Assembly: GCF_019972135.1 (NCBI RefSeq)
Contig: NZ_BPFI01000002.1
Coordinates: 242,548-306,547, forward strand
DNA length: 64,000 nt
Direction: 5' to 3'
DNA from: Sulfurovum sp. TSL1
GTDB taxonomy: Bacteria > Campylobacterota > Campylobacteria > Campylobacterales > Sulfurovaceae
The position numbers were made by a program, and so were the translations under genes. The notes under the pieces are model-generated. The model was not told the DNA's origin, did no database searches, and saw only the letters and a list, made by a program, of their open reading frames with translations. Each line of letters starts with the position of its first letter. Position 1 is the stretch's first letter. Positions 25,686 through 34,027 of the stretch are shown one piece after another.

Positions 25686-26162
25686 ATGCAACCCCATGAG
25701 ATCAAACCCGATACTGGACTCTGTACCATCCTTGGTTATAATGCCCAAACAGGGTATATGCGAAGATACTTTAACAAGATCATGAAACGCAATGGTATCA
25801 ATGCAACAGCGATTGCCCTGAACATTAAAGATGAACATTTTGATTTTACTATGGCAAATGTCGGAAAGTCAAAGGTCACGCAAATGATGATTGAAAAAGA
25901 GTTTGGTGCCAAGGCTATACCTTACTGTGAAAATCTGAATGATTGTGCCCAGAGAGAAGGGCGTGTCGATTTTGTTGAAGTTGCTGATGGTAAGGTGCAG
26001 GGATTTTGTCTGGATGATGTGGCAAAAGCGTTCTATGACAAACCTGAGTTCTTGGATGACCAGATCATTTTTGTGACAAAGATGATGCTTATAGCCCATA
26101 GATGGTTTGATGCAGAAATAAATGTGGATGATATTCCGTTATTAATAGGAGAAAAAGAATGA
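25686..26162 (+). CDS. Small protein resembling the shikimate dehydrogenase N-terminal domain
   Basis: A 158-residue cytoplasmic protein I cannot name. The order of segments resembles the substrate-binding half of AroE: ILGYNAQTGYMRRYFNKIMKRNGINATAIALN (like the SLSPxxHNxxF...GL region), then GAKAIPYCENLNDCAQREGRVDFVEVADGKVQGFCLDDVAKAF (like the A-x-xGAVNT...DGxLxGxNTDG region). The NADP-binding half is absent and the catalytic Lys/Asp signatures are not conserved. It is overlapped by 4 bases with the next gene and belongs to the Mo-enzyme accessory operon, so a binding rather than catalytic role is suggested. Confidence 0.6.
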   Translation: MQPHEIKPDTGLCTILGYNAQTGYMRRYFNKIMKRNGINATAIALNIKDEHFDFTMANVGKSKVTQMMIEKEFGAKAIPYCENLNDCAQREGRVDFVEVADGKVQGFCLDDVAKAFYDKPEFLDDQIIFVTKMMLIAHRWFDAEINVDDIPLLIGEKE

Positions 26163-26632
26163 GAGATATAGACGATTTAAGAAAAGAGTTTGAAAACTTC
26201 AATGAGAAAAATTTTAACGGCACCCCTGCATTTGGCCCTGATGGGCAATGTGCTGCGGATGAAAAGGTAGACCTCAAAGATTATCCTTCTTATACTGAAG
26301 CACTGTATGCGAAGCTTATCGCTCCACATGTAAGCGGTATTTATATCTCAAGATGGGACATTAAAGATATTGCGCTTGATGCAGGGGATTCTATGGCGAT
26401 CCATCCGCGTAAGCGTATGTTTGAGTTACTCATGAAGTTCGCAACGAGCAGGGAGAATATGCAATCTGTACTTGATGCACTTGAAGCACATATGGAAGAT
26501 AAAATTGCGATATATACAGAGTGTATGACTAAATTTCCAAACTCTGCAGAAGTCTTTCAGCCGAAGATCGACAAGGCCAGAAAAACAATGAAGCTTTTCC
26601 CTCAGATCATAAAAGAGTATTTCCCTGAATAA
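26159..26632 (+). CDS. Uncharacterised helical protein of the Mo-enzyme operon
   Basis: A 157-residue soluble protein with no signal peptide and a mostly helical sequence; segments such as HPRKRMFELLMKFATSRENMQSVLDALEAHMEDKI suggest a helical bundle. It overlaps the previous gene by 4 bases and ends the operon that starts at the chaperone. I recognise no family. Its position suggests a maturation or assembly factor for the molybdoenzyme. Confidence 0.7.
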   Translation: MRDIDDLRKEFENFNEKNFNGTPAFGPDGQCAADEKVDLKDYPSYTEALYAKLIAPHVSGIYISRWDIKDIALDAGDSMAIHPRKRMFELLMKFATSRENMQSVLDALEAHMEDKIAIYTECMTKFPNSAEVFQPKIDKARKTMKLFPQIIKEYFPE

Positions 26633-26693
26633 CTAGAGTGGCCCTTATCATACTTTAAGTATAATAGATTATCTTGAAATTGTAAGGTAGACA

Positions 26694-27968
26694 ATGTCTG
26701 AAATCAAAAAAGAAGAAGTACTCGCATATCATAAGCAGGGGAAGATAGGTATAGACCTTACGAAACCCTGTGACACGCAACATGAACTTTCACTTGCCTA
26801 CACCCCCGGTGTGGCGATCCCCTGTCTTGAAATTGCCAAAAATGAAAATCTCTCTTTTGAATACACCAATCGCTCTAATCTGATTGCAGTCATCTCTGAT
26901 GGTTCGGCAGTACTAGGTCTGGGGAACATCGGTCCTCTTGCATCCAAACCTGTCATGGAAGGGAAATCCGTACTCTTTAAAAAGTTTGCAAATGTAGATG
27001 CTTTTGATATAGAACTGGATGTACACAGTGTAGATGAGATCGTCACTACATGTAAAGCGATCTCTCCTACTTTCGGGGGAATCAACCTTGAAGACATTAA
27101 AGCACCTGAATGTTTTGAGATAGAAAAAAAGTTACAGGAAACACTTGATATCCCTGTGTTTCATGATGATCAGCATGGAACGGCTATCATTACGACGGCG
27201 GGATTGATGAATGTACTTGAATTGACAGGTAAAAAAGTGGATGAGATCAAAATCGTAGTGAACGGTGCAGGTGCTGCGGGTATCTCCTGTGCAAAAATGT
27301 ATAAAAGCTTGGGTGTTAAACATATTGTTATGTGTGACAGCAAAGGGGTACTTAGCACGGATAGATCAGATCTCAATGCCTATAAAGCACCTTTTGCTAT
27401 AGATACAGATGCCAAGACACTGGATGATGCGATAGAGAATGCCGACATGTTCTTAGGTTTGAGTGTTGCCGGTGCATTGAGCAAGGAGATGGTAGCCAAA
27501 ATGGCACCTGAACCTATTATCTTTGCTTTAGCCAATCCTGTACCTGAAATTTTACCGTCCGAGGTGAAAGAAGTACGTGATGATGCGATCATTGGCACAG
27601 GACGTTCTGATTATCCCAACCAGATCAACAATGTATTGGGTTTCCCTTTTATCTTCAGAGGCGCATTGGATGTGCATGCAAAGAAGATCACAGAAGGGAT
27701 GAAAATGGCAGCAGCCAAAGCTCTGGCAGCTTTAGCCAAAGAGCCTGTGCCTGACTATGTAAAGGCCGCCTATGAGAATGATACGATAGCGTATGGAAAA
27801 GAGCATATCATTCCTTTGCCTTTTAACAAGGAAGTCCTGGTCTGGGTCGCTTCAGCTGTAGCAAAAGCCGCCTTTGAAGAGGGTGTCTCACGGGTAGCGC
27901 ATTATGATCATGAGACCTATAAAGAGCAATTGGGATGTATTATTTATGGTTGTCCTGAGAACAAGTGA
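26694..27968 (+). CDS. maeB: NAD(P)-dependent malic enzyme
   Basis: A 424-residue malate dehydrogenase (oxaloacetate-decarboxylating) that converts malate to pyruvate and CO2, or the reverse. Visible are ELSLAYTPGVAIPC, SDGSAVLGLGNIGPLASKPVMEGK, the catalytic FHDDQHGTA, the nucleotide-binding VVNGAGAAGISCAKM, and FALANPVPE. It is the short form without a phosphotransacetylase domain. In an organism with the reductive TCA cycle it probably links the C4 pool to pyruvate. It sits alone after its own promoter, 4 bases before an unrelated membrane gene. Confidence 0.94.
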   Translation: MSEIKKEEVLAYHKQGKIGIDLTKPCDTQHELSLAYTPGVAIPCLEIAKNENLSFEYTNRSNLIAVISDGSAVLGLGNIGPLASKPVMEGKSVLFKKFANVDAFDIELDVHSVDEIVTTCKAISPTFGGINLEDIKAPECFEIEKKLQETLDIPVFHDDQHGTAIITTAGLMNVLELTGKKVDEIKIVVNGAGAAGISCAKMYKSLGVKHIVMCDSKGVLSTDRSDLNAYKAPFAIDTDAKTLDDAIENADMFLGLSVAGALSKEMVAKMAPEPIIFALANPVPEILPSEVKEVRDDAIIGTGRSDYPNQINNVLGFPFIFRGALDVHAKKITEGMKMAAAKALAALAKEPVPDYVKAAYENDTIAYGKEHIIPLPFNKEVLVWVASAVAKAAFEEGVSRVAHYDHETYKEQLGCIIYGCPENK

Positions 27969-27971
27969 CAG

Positions 27972-29399
27972 ATGAATATAAAATCGTATATAAATCTGTA
28001 TGAGCTATTGGCGTTAGATCCTGCTACTCGGGAAGAGAACCGTGCTTTTGGGTTAACCCATGTGATGTTAAAAAATAAACCTGCGGAACAACTTTTGGCA
28101 TGGGTAGAGAAGCATCAAGAGAAGTTGAGAAAACCACTTTTAGCTGACACTTTTTCTTCCTATCTCTACCGCGTCACTTTTCTACTTGTCATGGTTGCAT
28201 TTGCGTTCGGACTGCTCTCGGGTGTGGCTTTACTCTCTTACCATGGAGATGAACCGGTCAATGTCATTTATTTTATGGCTGTGACTATTGTTCTCCCTAT
28301 TTTTACGATGTTGCTTACATTTTTTGCGATGCTTAGGGCCAGGAGTGCTGAGAACGTTCTGATACATCTTTCACCGGCTTTCTGGATGGAAAAGATCATG
28401 GGGTTTTTACCTGGTAGGGTACAAGAGCAGATACAAGGTTTGAAGTTAAACCCTCTACTTACAAACTGGATCATCATTAAACGTTCACAGATCATCGTGT
28501 TGTTCTTCTCTCTTGGATTGCTCTTGTCACTTTTGGGCGTGATCGTGACGAAAGATATCGCTTTTTCCTGGAGTACAACCCTGCATATTTCGCCTGAACT
28601 GTTTCATAGTTTTTTACATACTGTTGCATTTCCATGGAGGGAGTTCGTTCCCTCTGCCGTGCCATCACTTGAACTGATAGAGCAGAGTCAATATTTCAGA
28701 TTGGGTGATACGCTGGATGAAGAGATGATCGCACATGCACCGCAGCTTGGAGAGTGGTGGAAGTTTTTGGCTTGTTCTACCCTGTTTTATGCCATTTTCT
28801 TACGCTTTTGGATATGCATCCTTGCTTCTTTCGGATTGAAAAATGCGATCAAGCAATCGCTTTTTACGTTATATGGAACGACACAACTGCTTAGAGAGAT
28901 CAATGAACCTATCATCACTACTCATGCAGATAAAAGTGAAAAGGTATTTCTATCTGAAGATGGCAATTATGGTCAGATCGTCAATAGATTGGATGCCTCT
29001 TATGATGGGATACAAGGCTGGGCTATACCGCATGATACGCTTTTGGTGCTGGGTGAACGTATGAAGGTCATCGCACCTGCACACTATGAAGTGGGGGGTG
29101 CCAACACACTTGAAGAAGATACGGAGATCGTATTTAAAAGTCATGGGGAAATAGTGTTGTTCGTGAAAGCGTGGGAACCTCCGACGATGGATTTCGTAGA
29201 TTATCTCAGTGAATTGACCGGCAAAGTAGATAAAGTGATAGTAGTACCCATAGGTACGGCAGAAAATGACTATGAAGCATCTGCTAAAGAGATAGACGTA
29301 TGGGAAAATAAACTCTTTGGGATTGGTGATAGAAAAGTATGGTTAAAAAGATCTGGCACTGATGCAGTGGGGAGGGAGGTAGAGAATGCCGAGTCGTAG
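27972..29399 (+). CDS. DUF2868 membrane protein
   Basis: A 475-residue membrane protein with four to five hydrophobic segments (about residues 65-90, 98-120, 175-195 and 260-285) and a soluble C-terminal half. It matches the DUF2868 pattern, a family usually encoded just before a DUF3482 GTPase, as here with a 14-base overlap. The C-terminal domain contains EIVFKSHGEIVLFVKAWEPPTMDF and a possible nucleotide-like fold. Function unknown; probably a membrane partner of the GTPase. Confidence 0.75.
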   Translation: MNIKSYINLYELLALDPATREENRAFGLTHVMLKNKPAEQLLAWVEKHQEKLRKPLLADTFSSYLYRVTFLLVMVAFAFGLLSGVALLSYHGDEPVNVIYFMAVTIVLPIFTMLLTFFAMLRARSAENVLIHLSPAFWMEKIMGFLPGRVQEQIQGLKLNPLLTNWIIIKRSQIIVLFFSLGLLLSLLGVIVTKDIAFSWSTTLHISPELFHSFLHTVAFPWREFVPSAVPSLELIEQSQYFRLGDTLDEEMIAHAPQLGEWWKFLACSTLFYAIFLRFWICILASFGLKNAIKQSLFTLYGTTQLLREINEPIITTHADKSEKVFLSEDGNYGQIVNRLDASYDGIQGWAIPHDTLLVLGERMKVIAPAHYEVGGANTLEEDTEIVFKSHGEIVLFVKAWEPPTMDFVDYLSELTGKVDKVIVVPIGTAENDYEASAKEIDVWENKLFGIGDRKVWLKRSGTDAVGREVENAES

Positions 29400-30801
29400 A
29401 CAGATCGATGTACCTCATCCTACATTTGCTGTTGTAGGGCATCCGAACAAAGGAAAAAGTTCTATTGTCTCAGCTTTGGCACTGGATGACTCTGTGCAGA
29501 TATCTGACACCCCCGGAACCACCACCAAAAAACGCTCATTTCCTTTAAGCGTGGATGGAAAGGTTTTATATGAACTTTATGACACCCCTGGTTTTCAAAG
29601 AGCACGAAGGGTACTTGCATGGCTGGAAAAACATGATGTGCCCGCAAATAAGAAACATGAGGTGGTACAGGCATTTATCGATACACATAAAGAGGATGAA
29701 CGTTTTCATGATGAAATAGAACTTCTTGAACCTATCATGGATGGAGCAGGTATCATTTATGTGGTAGACGGTTCTCAACCTTATGGAGAAGAGTACGAAA
29801 CAGAGATGGAGATACTTCGCTGGACAGGACAGCCTTCCATGGCACTGATCAACCATATCGACGAGACGGATTACAGTGAAGAGTGGAAGCGGGCACTGGA
29901 ACATTATTTTAAGATGGTACGTACCTTTAACCCTATGCGGACAGACTTCCAACAGCATATGAGCATACTCGAGAGCATGGCCCAGATGAAAGAAGAGTGG
30001 ATAGCCCCTCTGAAAGCATCGATCAAACTTTTTCAACAGTATCAGGAACAGAAGCTTGAGCGTAGTGCGGCACGCATTTCCAGATTGGTGTATGAATCTG
30101 TGAGTGCTGTGGAGACACTCTCTTTTTATACCCATGAGGCCAGTGAAGCAGAGAGAGGGAAGATTGAAACACAGTATAAAGACCGGTTACGTGATTTAGA
30201 AGTTACAGCACAAAAGGATATTGAGGAGATATGGAACCATGACCACCTTCAAAAAAAAGAGAAAGTGTTGACGTTTGAAGGGATGGATCTTTTTTCAGAA
30301 GAGACAGCTTCTGTATTTGGATTGACGCGTAAAGAGCTTCTCATTACAGGAATGACCTCAGGTGCAGTCACGGGTGCAGGTATCGACCTGCTTTTCGCAG
30401 GGCATACACTTCTTTTGGGCGGAGCCATAGGGGCACTGGTAGGCGGTACAGGTGCCTATTTTGGTTTCAATGAGCTTTCAGAGGTAAAAGTGTTAGGTCA
30501 AACCATGGGTAGACGCTATTTGGAGATGGGGCCTATGGAAAATAGAAATTTTCCTTATATCTTACTGGGACGTGCCATCTATCATACGATGAAGGTCGCA
30601 CAAACTTCCCATGCCAAAAGAGATGTGTTCGATATTGAAATGGATCAGACCTTTAAAGAGAAATGGCTGGATGAGACATCAAGAAAGTCTTTGGAAAAAT
30701 ACCATAAAAAATTTCGTTCAGGCACTGCGCTGGAGTCTGAAGAACTCAAAGCGTATGAAACGCTCATAAAGCGTATATTAAAGCATTTGATCGATGCCTG
30801 A
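29386..30801 (+). CDS. GTPase with DUF3482 domain
   Basis: A 471-residue TRAFAC-class GTPase. G1 is GHPNKGKSS, the switch region has DTPGTTTKK, G3 is DTPGFQR and G4 is NHID. The C-terminal part has a Gly-rich hydrophobic segment (about residues 325-365) that could insert in the membrane, as in DUF3482 proteins. It overlaps the DUF2868 gene by 14 bases and the M50B-like gene by 8 bases, forming a three-gene membrane operon. Cellular role is not established for this family. Confidence 0.82.
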   Translation: MPSRRQIDVPHPTFAVVGHPNKGKSSIVSALALDDSVQISDTPGTTTKKRSFPLSVDGKVLYELYDTPGFQRARRVLAWLEKHDVPANKKHEVVQAFIDTHKEDERFHDEIELLEPIMDGAGIIYVVDGSQPYGEEYETEMEILRWTGQPSMALINHIDETDYSEEWKRALEHYFKMVRTFNPMRTDFQQHMSILESMAQMKEEWIAPLKASIKLFQQYQEQKLERSAARISRLVYESVSAVETLSFYTHEASEAERGKIETQYKDRLRDLEVTAQKDIEEIWNHDHLQKKEKVLTFEGMDLFSEETASVFGLTRKELLITGMTSGAVTGAGIDLLFAGHTLLLGGAIGALVGGTGAYFGFNELSEVKVLGQTMGRRYLEMGPMENRNFPYILLGRAIYHTMKVAQTSHAKRDVFDIEMDQTFKEKWLDETSRKSLEKYHKKFRSGTALESEELKAYETLIKRILKHLIDA

Positions 30802-31480
30802 AAAGAATCCTTTTAAACATTTACATCAAGACCATGATGAGAATGAGCGGTCAGAATCCTCTTTGCACTCCAAAACAGTGGCAAAGCGGGTCACGTTAGG
30901 GATCTTTGTCGTATTCCTCCTGCTTTTCCCCCATTATGCACCATGGGAGCCGGGTTATGCTCAGGGTGACTCTTTACTACAGAGGATATTTACCCTTTAC
31001 TTTTTCGTGGCCAATCAGACTTTGGGTATCGTACATGAAGGAGGACACGGTGTCTGCTATATCTTACGCTGTCCAGAGTTTGTGACCATGGCCAACGGAA
31101 CGCTCTTTCAGTTGCTTTTCCCTGGATTGATCGCCTATTATTACCATCGAAGAGGCAACCTGTTCGCTGCGCTGATAGCACTCTTTTTCGTGGGCTTCTC
31201 TCTCCAATACACTGCCTGGTATCTTTCGACCGCCCATGAAGGCCGTATACTCCCGGCACATAAATCCTTTTTAGGTGTAGATGCGATCCATGACTTTAAC
31301 TATATGCTCAGTGTAATGGGGCTTTTGGCATATGAATCTTTGATCGCTGGTTTCACAAGGTTCATAGCGTATCTGATCATGCTTGCCGCGGTCATAGGAA
31401 TGTTTTTCGAAGCGTTTCCCAATAAGCATAAGAAAAGCGTAAAGAGGGGACGGCGTAGAGAAAAAAAGACTTTTAAATAA
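30794..31480 (+). CDS. M50B-like membrane protein with HEGGH motif
   Basis: A 228-residue polytopic membrane protein with about five helices. The sequence IVHEGGHGVCY contains a HExxH zinc-protease motif inside a hydrophobic segment, which fits the peptidase M50B-like group. The N-terminal 35 residues are charged and cytoplasmic, and the C-terminus is very basic (KHKKSVKRGRRREKK). It overlaps the GTPase gene by 8 bases and converges with pgpA, the ends overlapping by 8 bases. Protease activity is not proven. Confidence 0.7.
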   Translation: MPEKNPFKHLHQDHDENERSESSLHSKTVAKRVTLGIFVVFLLLFPHYAPWEPGYAQGDSLLQRIFTLYFFVANQTLGIVHEGGHGVCYILRCPEFVTMANGTLFQLLFPGLIAYYYHRRGNLFAALIALFFVGFSLQYTAWYLSTAHEGRILPAHKSFLGVDAIHDFNYMLSVMGLLAYESLIAGFTRFIAYLIMLAAVIGMFFEAFPNKHKKSVKRGRRREKKTFK

Positions 31481-31964
31481 GTCTCTCGATCCCCATAAGT
31501 ATTGCAGCAGTTAAAAATCCACCGGCGATCCCGGCCAATACATCATCGAGCATCACACCAAGCCCGCCTTTAAGCTCTCTGTCTATCCAGCCTATCGTTG
31601 AGGGTTTCCAGATGTCAAAAAGACGGAATGCCGCAAAACTGAACACGATAGCTAAGAGTTCAACATAAGGATAGTGCATCGTAACAGCCGTTGAATATGC
31701 GATCATAAGGCTAAGCCACATACCGGCCGTTTCATCTATAACGATCTGCTGATGGTCATGTATCCCTGTAGCTTTCTCATATTTGTTCACTTCGAAGATA
31801 CCGATGATGGTAATCGCAAGTGTCAGCATAAAAAGTGTTTCCATTCCAAAGTAGTGAATCAGTGCCACGCCTGCAGGAAGGGAAGCCAGGGAACCTACCG
31901 TACCAGGTGCTTTGGGGCTGAGCCCTGCACCAAAGAATGTGAGAAAAAGTTTTTGAATTGTCAT
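31473..31964 (-). CDS. pgpA: Phosphatidylglycerophosphatase A
   Basis: A 163-residue inner-membrane phosphatase that makes phosphatidylglycerol from its phosphate. Family motifs include GLSPKAPGTVGSLASLP near the N-terminus, VIDETAGMW in the middle and GGLGVMLDDVLAGI near the C-terminus, with acidic residues that bind Mg. Length fits PgpA. It is the last of four minus-strand genes (ispDF, regulator, Sat-like, pgpA). Confidence 0.92.
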   Translation of the reverse strand: MTIQKLFLTFFGAGLSPKAPGTVGSLASLPAGVALIHYFGMETLFMLTLAITIIGIFEVNKYEKATGIHDHQQIVIDETAGMWLSLMIAYSTAVTMHYPYVELLAIVFSFAAFRLFDIWKPSTIGWIDRELKGGLGVMLDDVLAGIAGGFLTAAILMGIERLI

Positions 31965-31977
31965 AAGATCCCCTCTT

Positions 31978-33168
31978 TTACGTCAGTGATGATGTTTGGT
32001 AGAGTTCGATAAGTTTCAGATAGAACTGCTCTTCACTCTGTTGTTCCAATAGACCTGAACCTGGCATTAAAGAGTAATGCATCTCTTGAAGGTTCTCAAA
32101 CCTGTCGGGTAAAAGTGCAGCAAGGATATTTGCAGAGACCTCTTTTCTGACCAGGATAGAAGGGGGAATGAGTCCTGCCTGGATGAGCTTCATAATGGAG
32201 GCTGAGTCATAGTGTACATGGTGATGTTGTCCATGAGGACAGGTCCGTGTACTCACAAGTGTTTTACAGGTATCACAATAGACAAGCTCATCGATGGTCT
32301 TGATCTCAATATTGATATTCTGGCATCGATCAAAGACAGAACTTAGACGGTTTTTATCATAATACAGACCAAGCCCGCCATGATTTTTACCAATGACCAG
32401 CTGGCTGCATCCATAATTTTTCGCTAAAAGCGCATCTAAAATGAGTTCATTGTACCCTGCAAAGATGTAGGTATTCTCAAATGGGATGATAATGACCTTA
32501 TTGCGTGGTAAAAAGTTATCGACAAAAGTCGTGAGTGCATTATGGCGTATGTCATAACGAAGACCTTCAGTGGTAAAAGGTTTACGTAAAAAGATCACAA
32601 GAAGATCGGAATTTGTGATCGCTTCACGGATCATTCTTTCGTGTGCACGGTTTAAGGGATTCGCTGCAAGCATCATGGATGAGATATGCTTGGCCCCTGT
32701 CCTTGTGATCATATTTCTTATACGTTTCATATTGTCTTCGATCAGTGGATAGGTGACAGTATACTCCCCGGATACAGCTATTTTACCCAGTCTCAATATG
32801 GTATTTCTCACACCAGGGTGTGTCGTGTCTGAAGTACCATAGATGTTCTGTAGACGCTGTGCAGGATCGACTTCAAATGTCTCTTCCACTATCAGTTCAC
32901 CCACAATGTTCCCATCATTGATCAGCGAAACAACTTCATCTTTTTGCAGCGTCTGCAAAGTTTGATGATTTTTTTTACCTTGGGGTGCAAGGATAAAAGA
33001 AAAAGGAAAAGGTACACCTTTGTACATTTTGGTCTCATCCACATTCTGGGCTTCTTTTTTATTCATCAGCTTTTCTACAGGAGAGATAAGCCCTGCCTTT
33101 ACCAAGGCCAGAGTAGAAAGGGCCTCAGTATCTATATAGAGTGATTTATTTCTTTTTGAATAGACCAT
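31978..33168 (-). CDS. ATP-sulfurylase-like protein with degraded active site
   Basis: A 396-residue protein collinear with prokaryotic sulfate adenylyltransferase: an N-terminal PUA-like domain (LALVKAGLISPVEKLM), a catalytic domain and a C-terminal zinc-type site (CDTCKTL...CPHGQHHH, then LIQAGLIPP). The signature QxRNPxHRAHE reads LAANPLNRAHE (residues 167-177): Gln, Arg and the first His of HxxH are replaced. GRDHAG reads GKNHGG (260-265). Such changes would remove ATP and sulfate binding as known, so it may be a pseudo-enzyme. It overlaps the regulator gene by 23 bases, which suggests joint expression and possibly a sensory role. Confidence 0.82.
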   Translation of the reverse strand: MVYSKRNKSLYIDTEALSTLALVKAGLISPVEKLMNKKEAQNVDETKMYKGVPFPFSFILAPQGKKNHQTLQTLQKDEVVSLINDGNIVGELIVEETFEVDPAQRLQNIYGTSDTTHPGVRNTILRLGKIAVSGEYTVTYPLIEDNMKRIRNMITRTGAKHISSMMLAANPLNRAHERMIREAITNSDLLVIFLRKPFTTEGLRYDIRHNALTTFVDNFLPRNKVIIIPFENTYIFAGYNELILDALLAKNYGCSQLVIGKNHGGLGLYYDKNRLSSVFDRCQNINIEIKTIDELVYCDTCKTLVSTRTCPHGQHHHVHYDSASIMKLIQAGLIPPSILVRKEVSANILAALLPDRFENLQEMHYSLMPGSGLLEQQSEEQFYLKLIELYQTSSLT

Positions 33169-34027
33169 ATTTCTTCCTTTTCTCCCATAAACTTTTTCTT
33201 GAGATCCCTAACTTTTTAGAGAGTTCTGTATCTGGAAATTTGTATTGAAAACTGTTCACAATGAATTTGACATAATCGTCTATGGTCAGGATCTCGTTTT
33301 GATCATAGAGTTTAGAGTCCGTGTTGAGAGTGATCGTCTCGAAATCCGACTCCAGTTCTGTGGTACTGCATAGAATGAAATCATACTCCTTCAGCATTTC
33401 CAAAAGCGCTTCTTTGTCTGTTTTCTTGAGCTGATGGATCTCGGTAATGTAAAGCAGGGAAGAAGGACTGCTTTGGAGTATTTTTTCTTTCCAGTGCTTG
33501 TCACTTAAAGGGACAAAAGTAAGCAGCATATTTGTTTGTTTTGCATGTTCAAAAACGACTTTGTCCACAAGTCTTTGATAATTTGTCTCTATCACAAGCG
33601 GTGTGGTGATCTCTGCGATATCAAAGTCGGTTTCGATATCATGCAGAAGATTTTGCATATACTCTTGATAGAGAGAGGTTTGTTTCTTGAGGGACTGGTA
33701 CTCTTTATAATGCTCTATCTTGCGCATAAGGTCTTCTAACATAAATGGTTTAACAATGTAGTCTTTTGCTCCCAGTTTCAGTGGTTCTCCAACCGTATCA
33801 TTATTGATATAGTTCACCATCAGGATAATGATCTTGTCCTTAAACTGTTTGATCAGCGGTGAAGTGTTCTGCCCCGGTAAATTTGTCGAAAGCAGATAGG
33901 CATCCCCCTGACTGTTCATAGCCTCTTTAATGGAACTGTATATCTCAGTCTCATAGCCATTTTCGTTGAGTTTAGAGGCGATACTTTGCGCCAAATAGAG
34001 TTCATTTTCTACAATGATTATTTTCAT
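33146..34027 (-). CDS. Atypical NtrC-like regulator with degenerate receiver domain
   Basis: A 293-residue protein with a receiver-like domain (1-110), a middle region and a Fis-type helix-turn-helix (LSKKLGISRKSLWEKRKKYGL) at the C-terminus. The phospho-acceptor Asp is replaced by Ser47 (LLSTNLPG) and the acidic pocket reads VENE; Lys93 in VKPF is kept. The middle region (SLLYITEIHQLKKTDKEALLEML, then DFILCSTTEL) resembles a shortened sigma-54 AAA+ domain without a Walker A motif. I choose ATG at 34027, which overlaps the ispDF stop (ATGA); a TTG at 34039 is possible. It cannot be controlled by ordinary phosphorylation. Confidence 0.78.
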   Translation of the reverse strand: MKIIIVENELYLAQSIASKLNENGYETEIYSSIKEAMNSQGDAYLLSTNLPGQNTSPLIKQFKDKIIILMVNYINNDTVGEPLKLGAKDYIVKPFMLEDLMRKIEHYKEYQSLKKQTSLYQEYMQNLLHDIETDFDIAEITTPLVIETNYQRLVDKVVFEHAKQTNMLLTFVPLSDKHWKEKILQSSPSSLLYITEIHQLKKTDKEALLEMLKEYDFILCSTTELESDFETITLNTDSKLYDQNEILTIDDYVKFIVNSFQYKFPDTELSKKLGISRKSLWEKRKKYGLFKKK

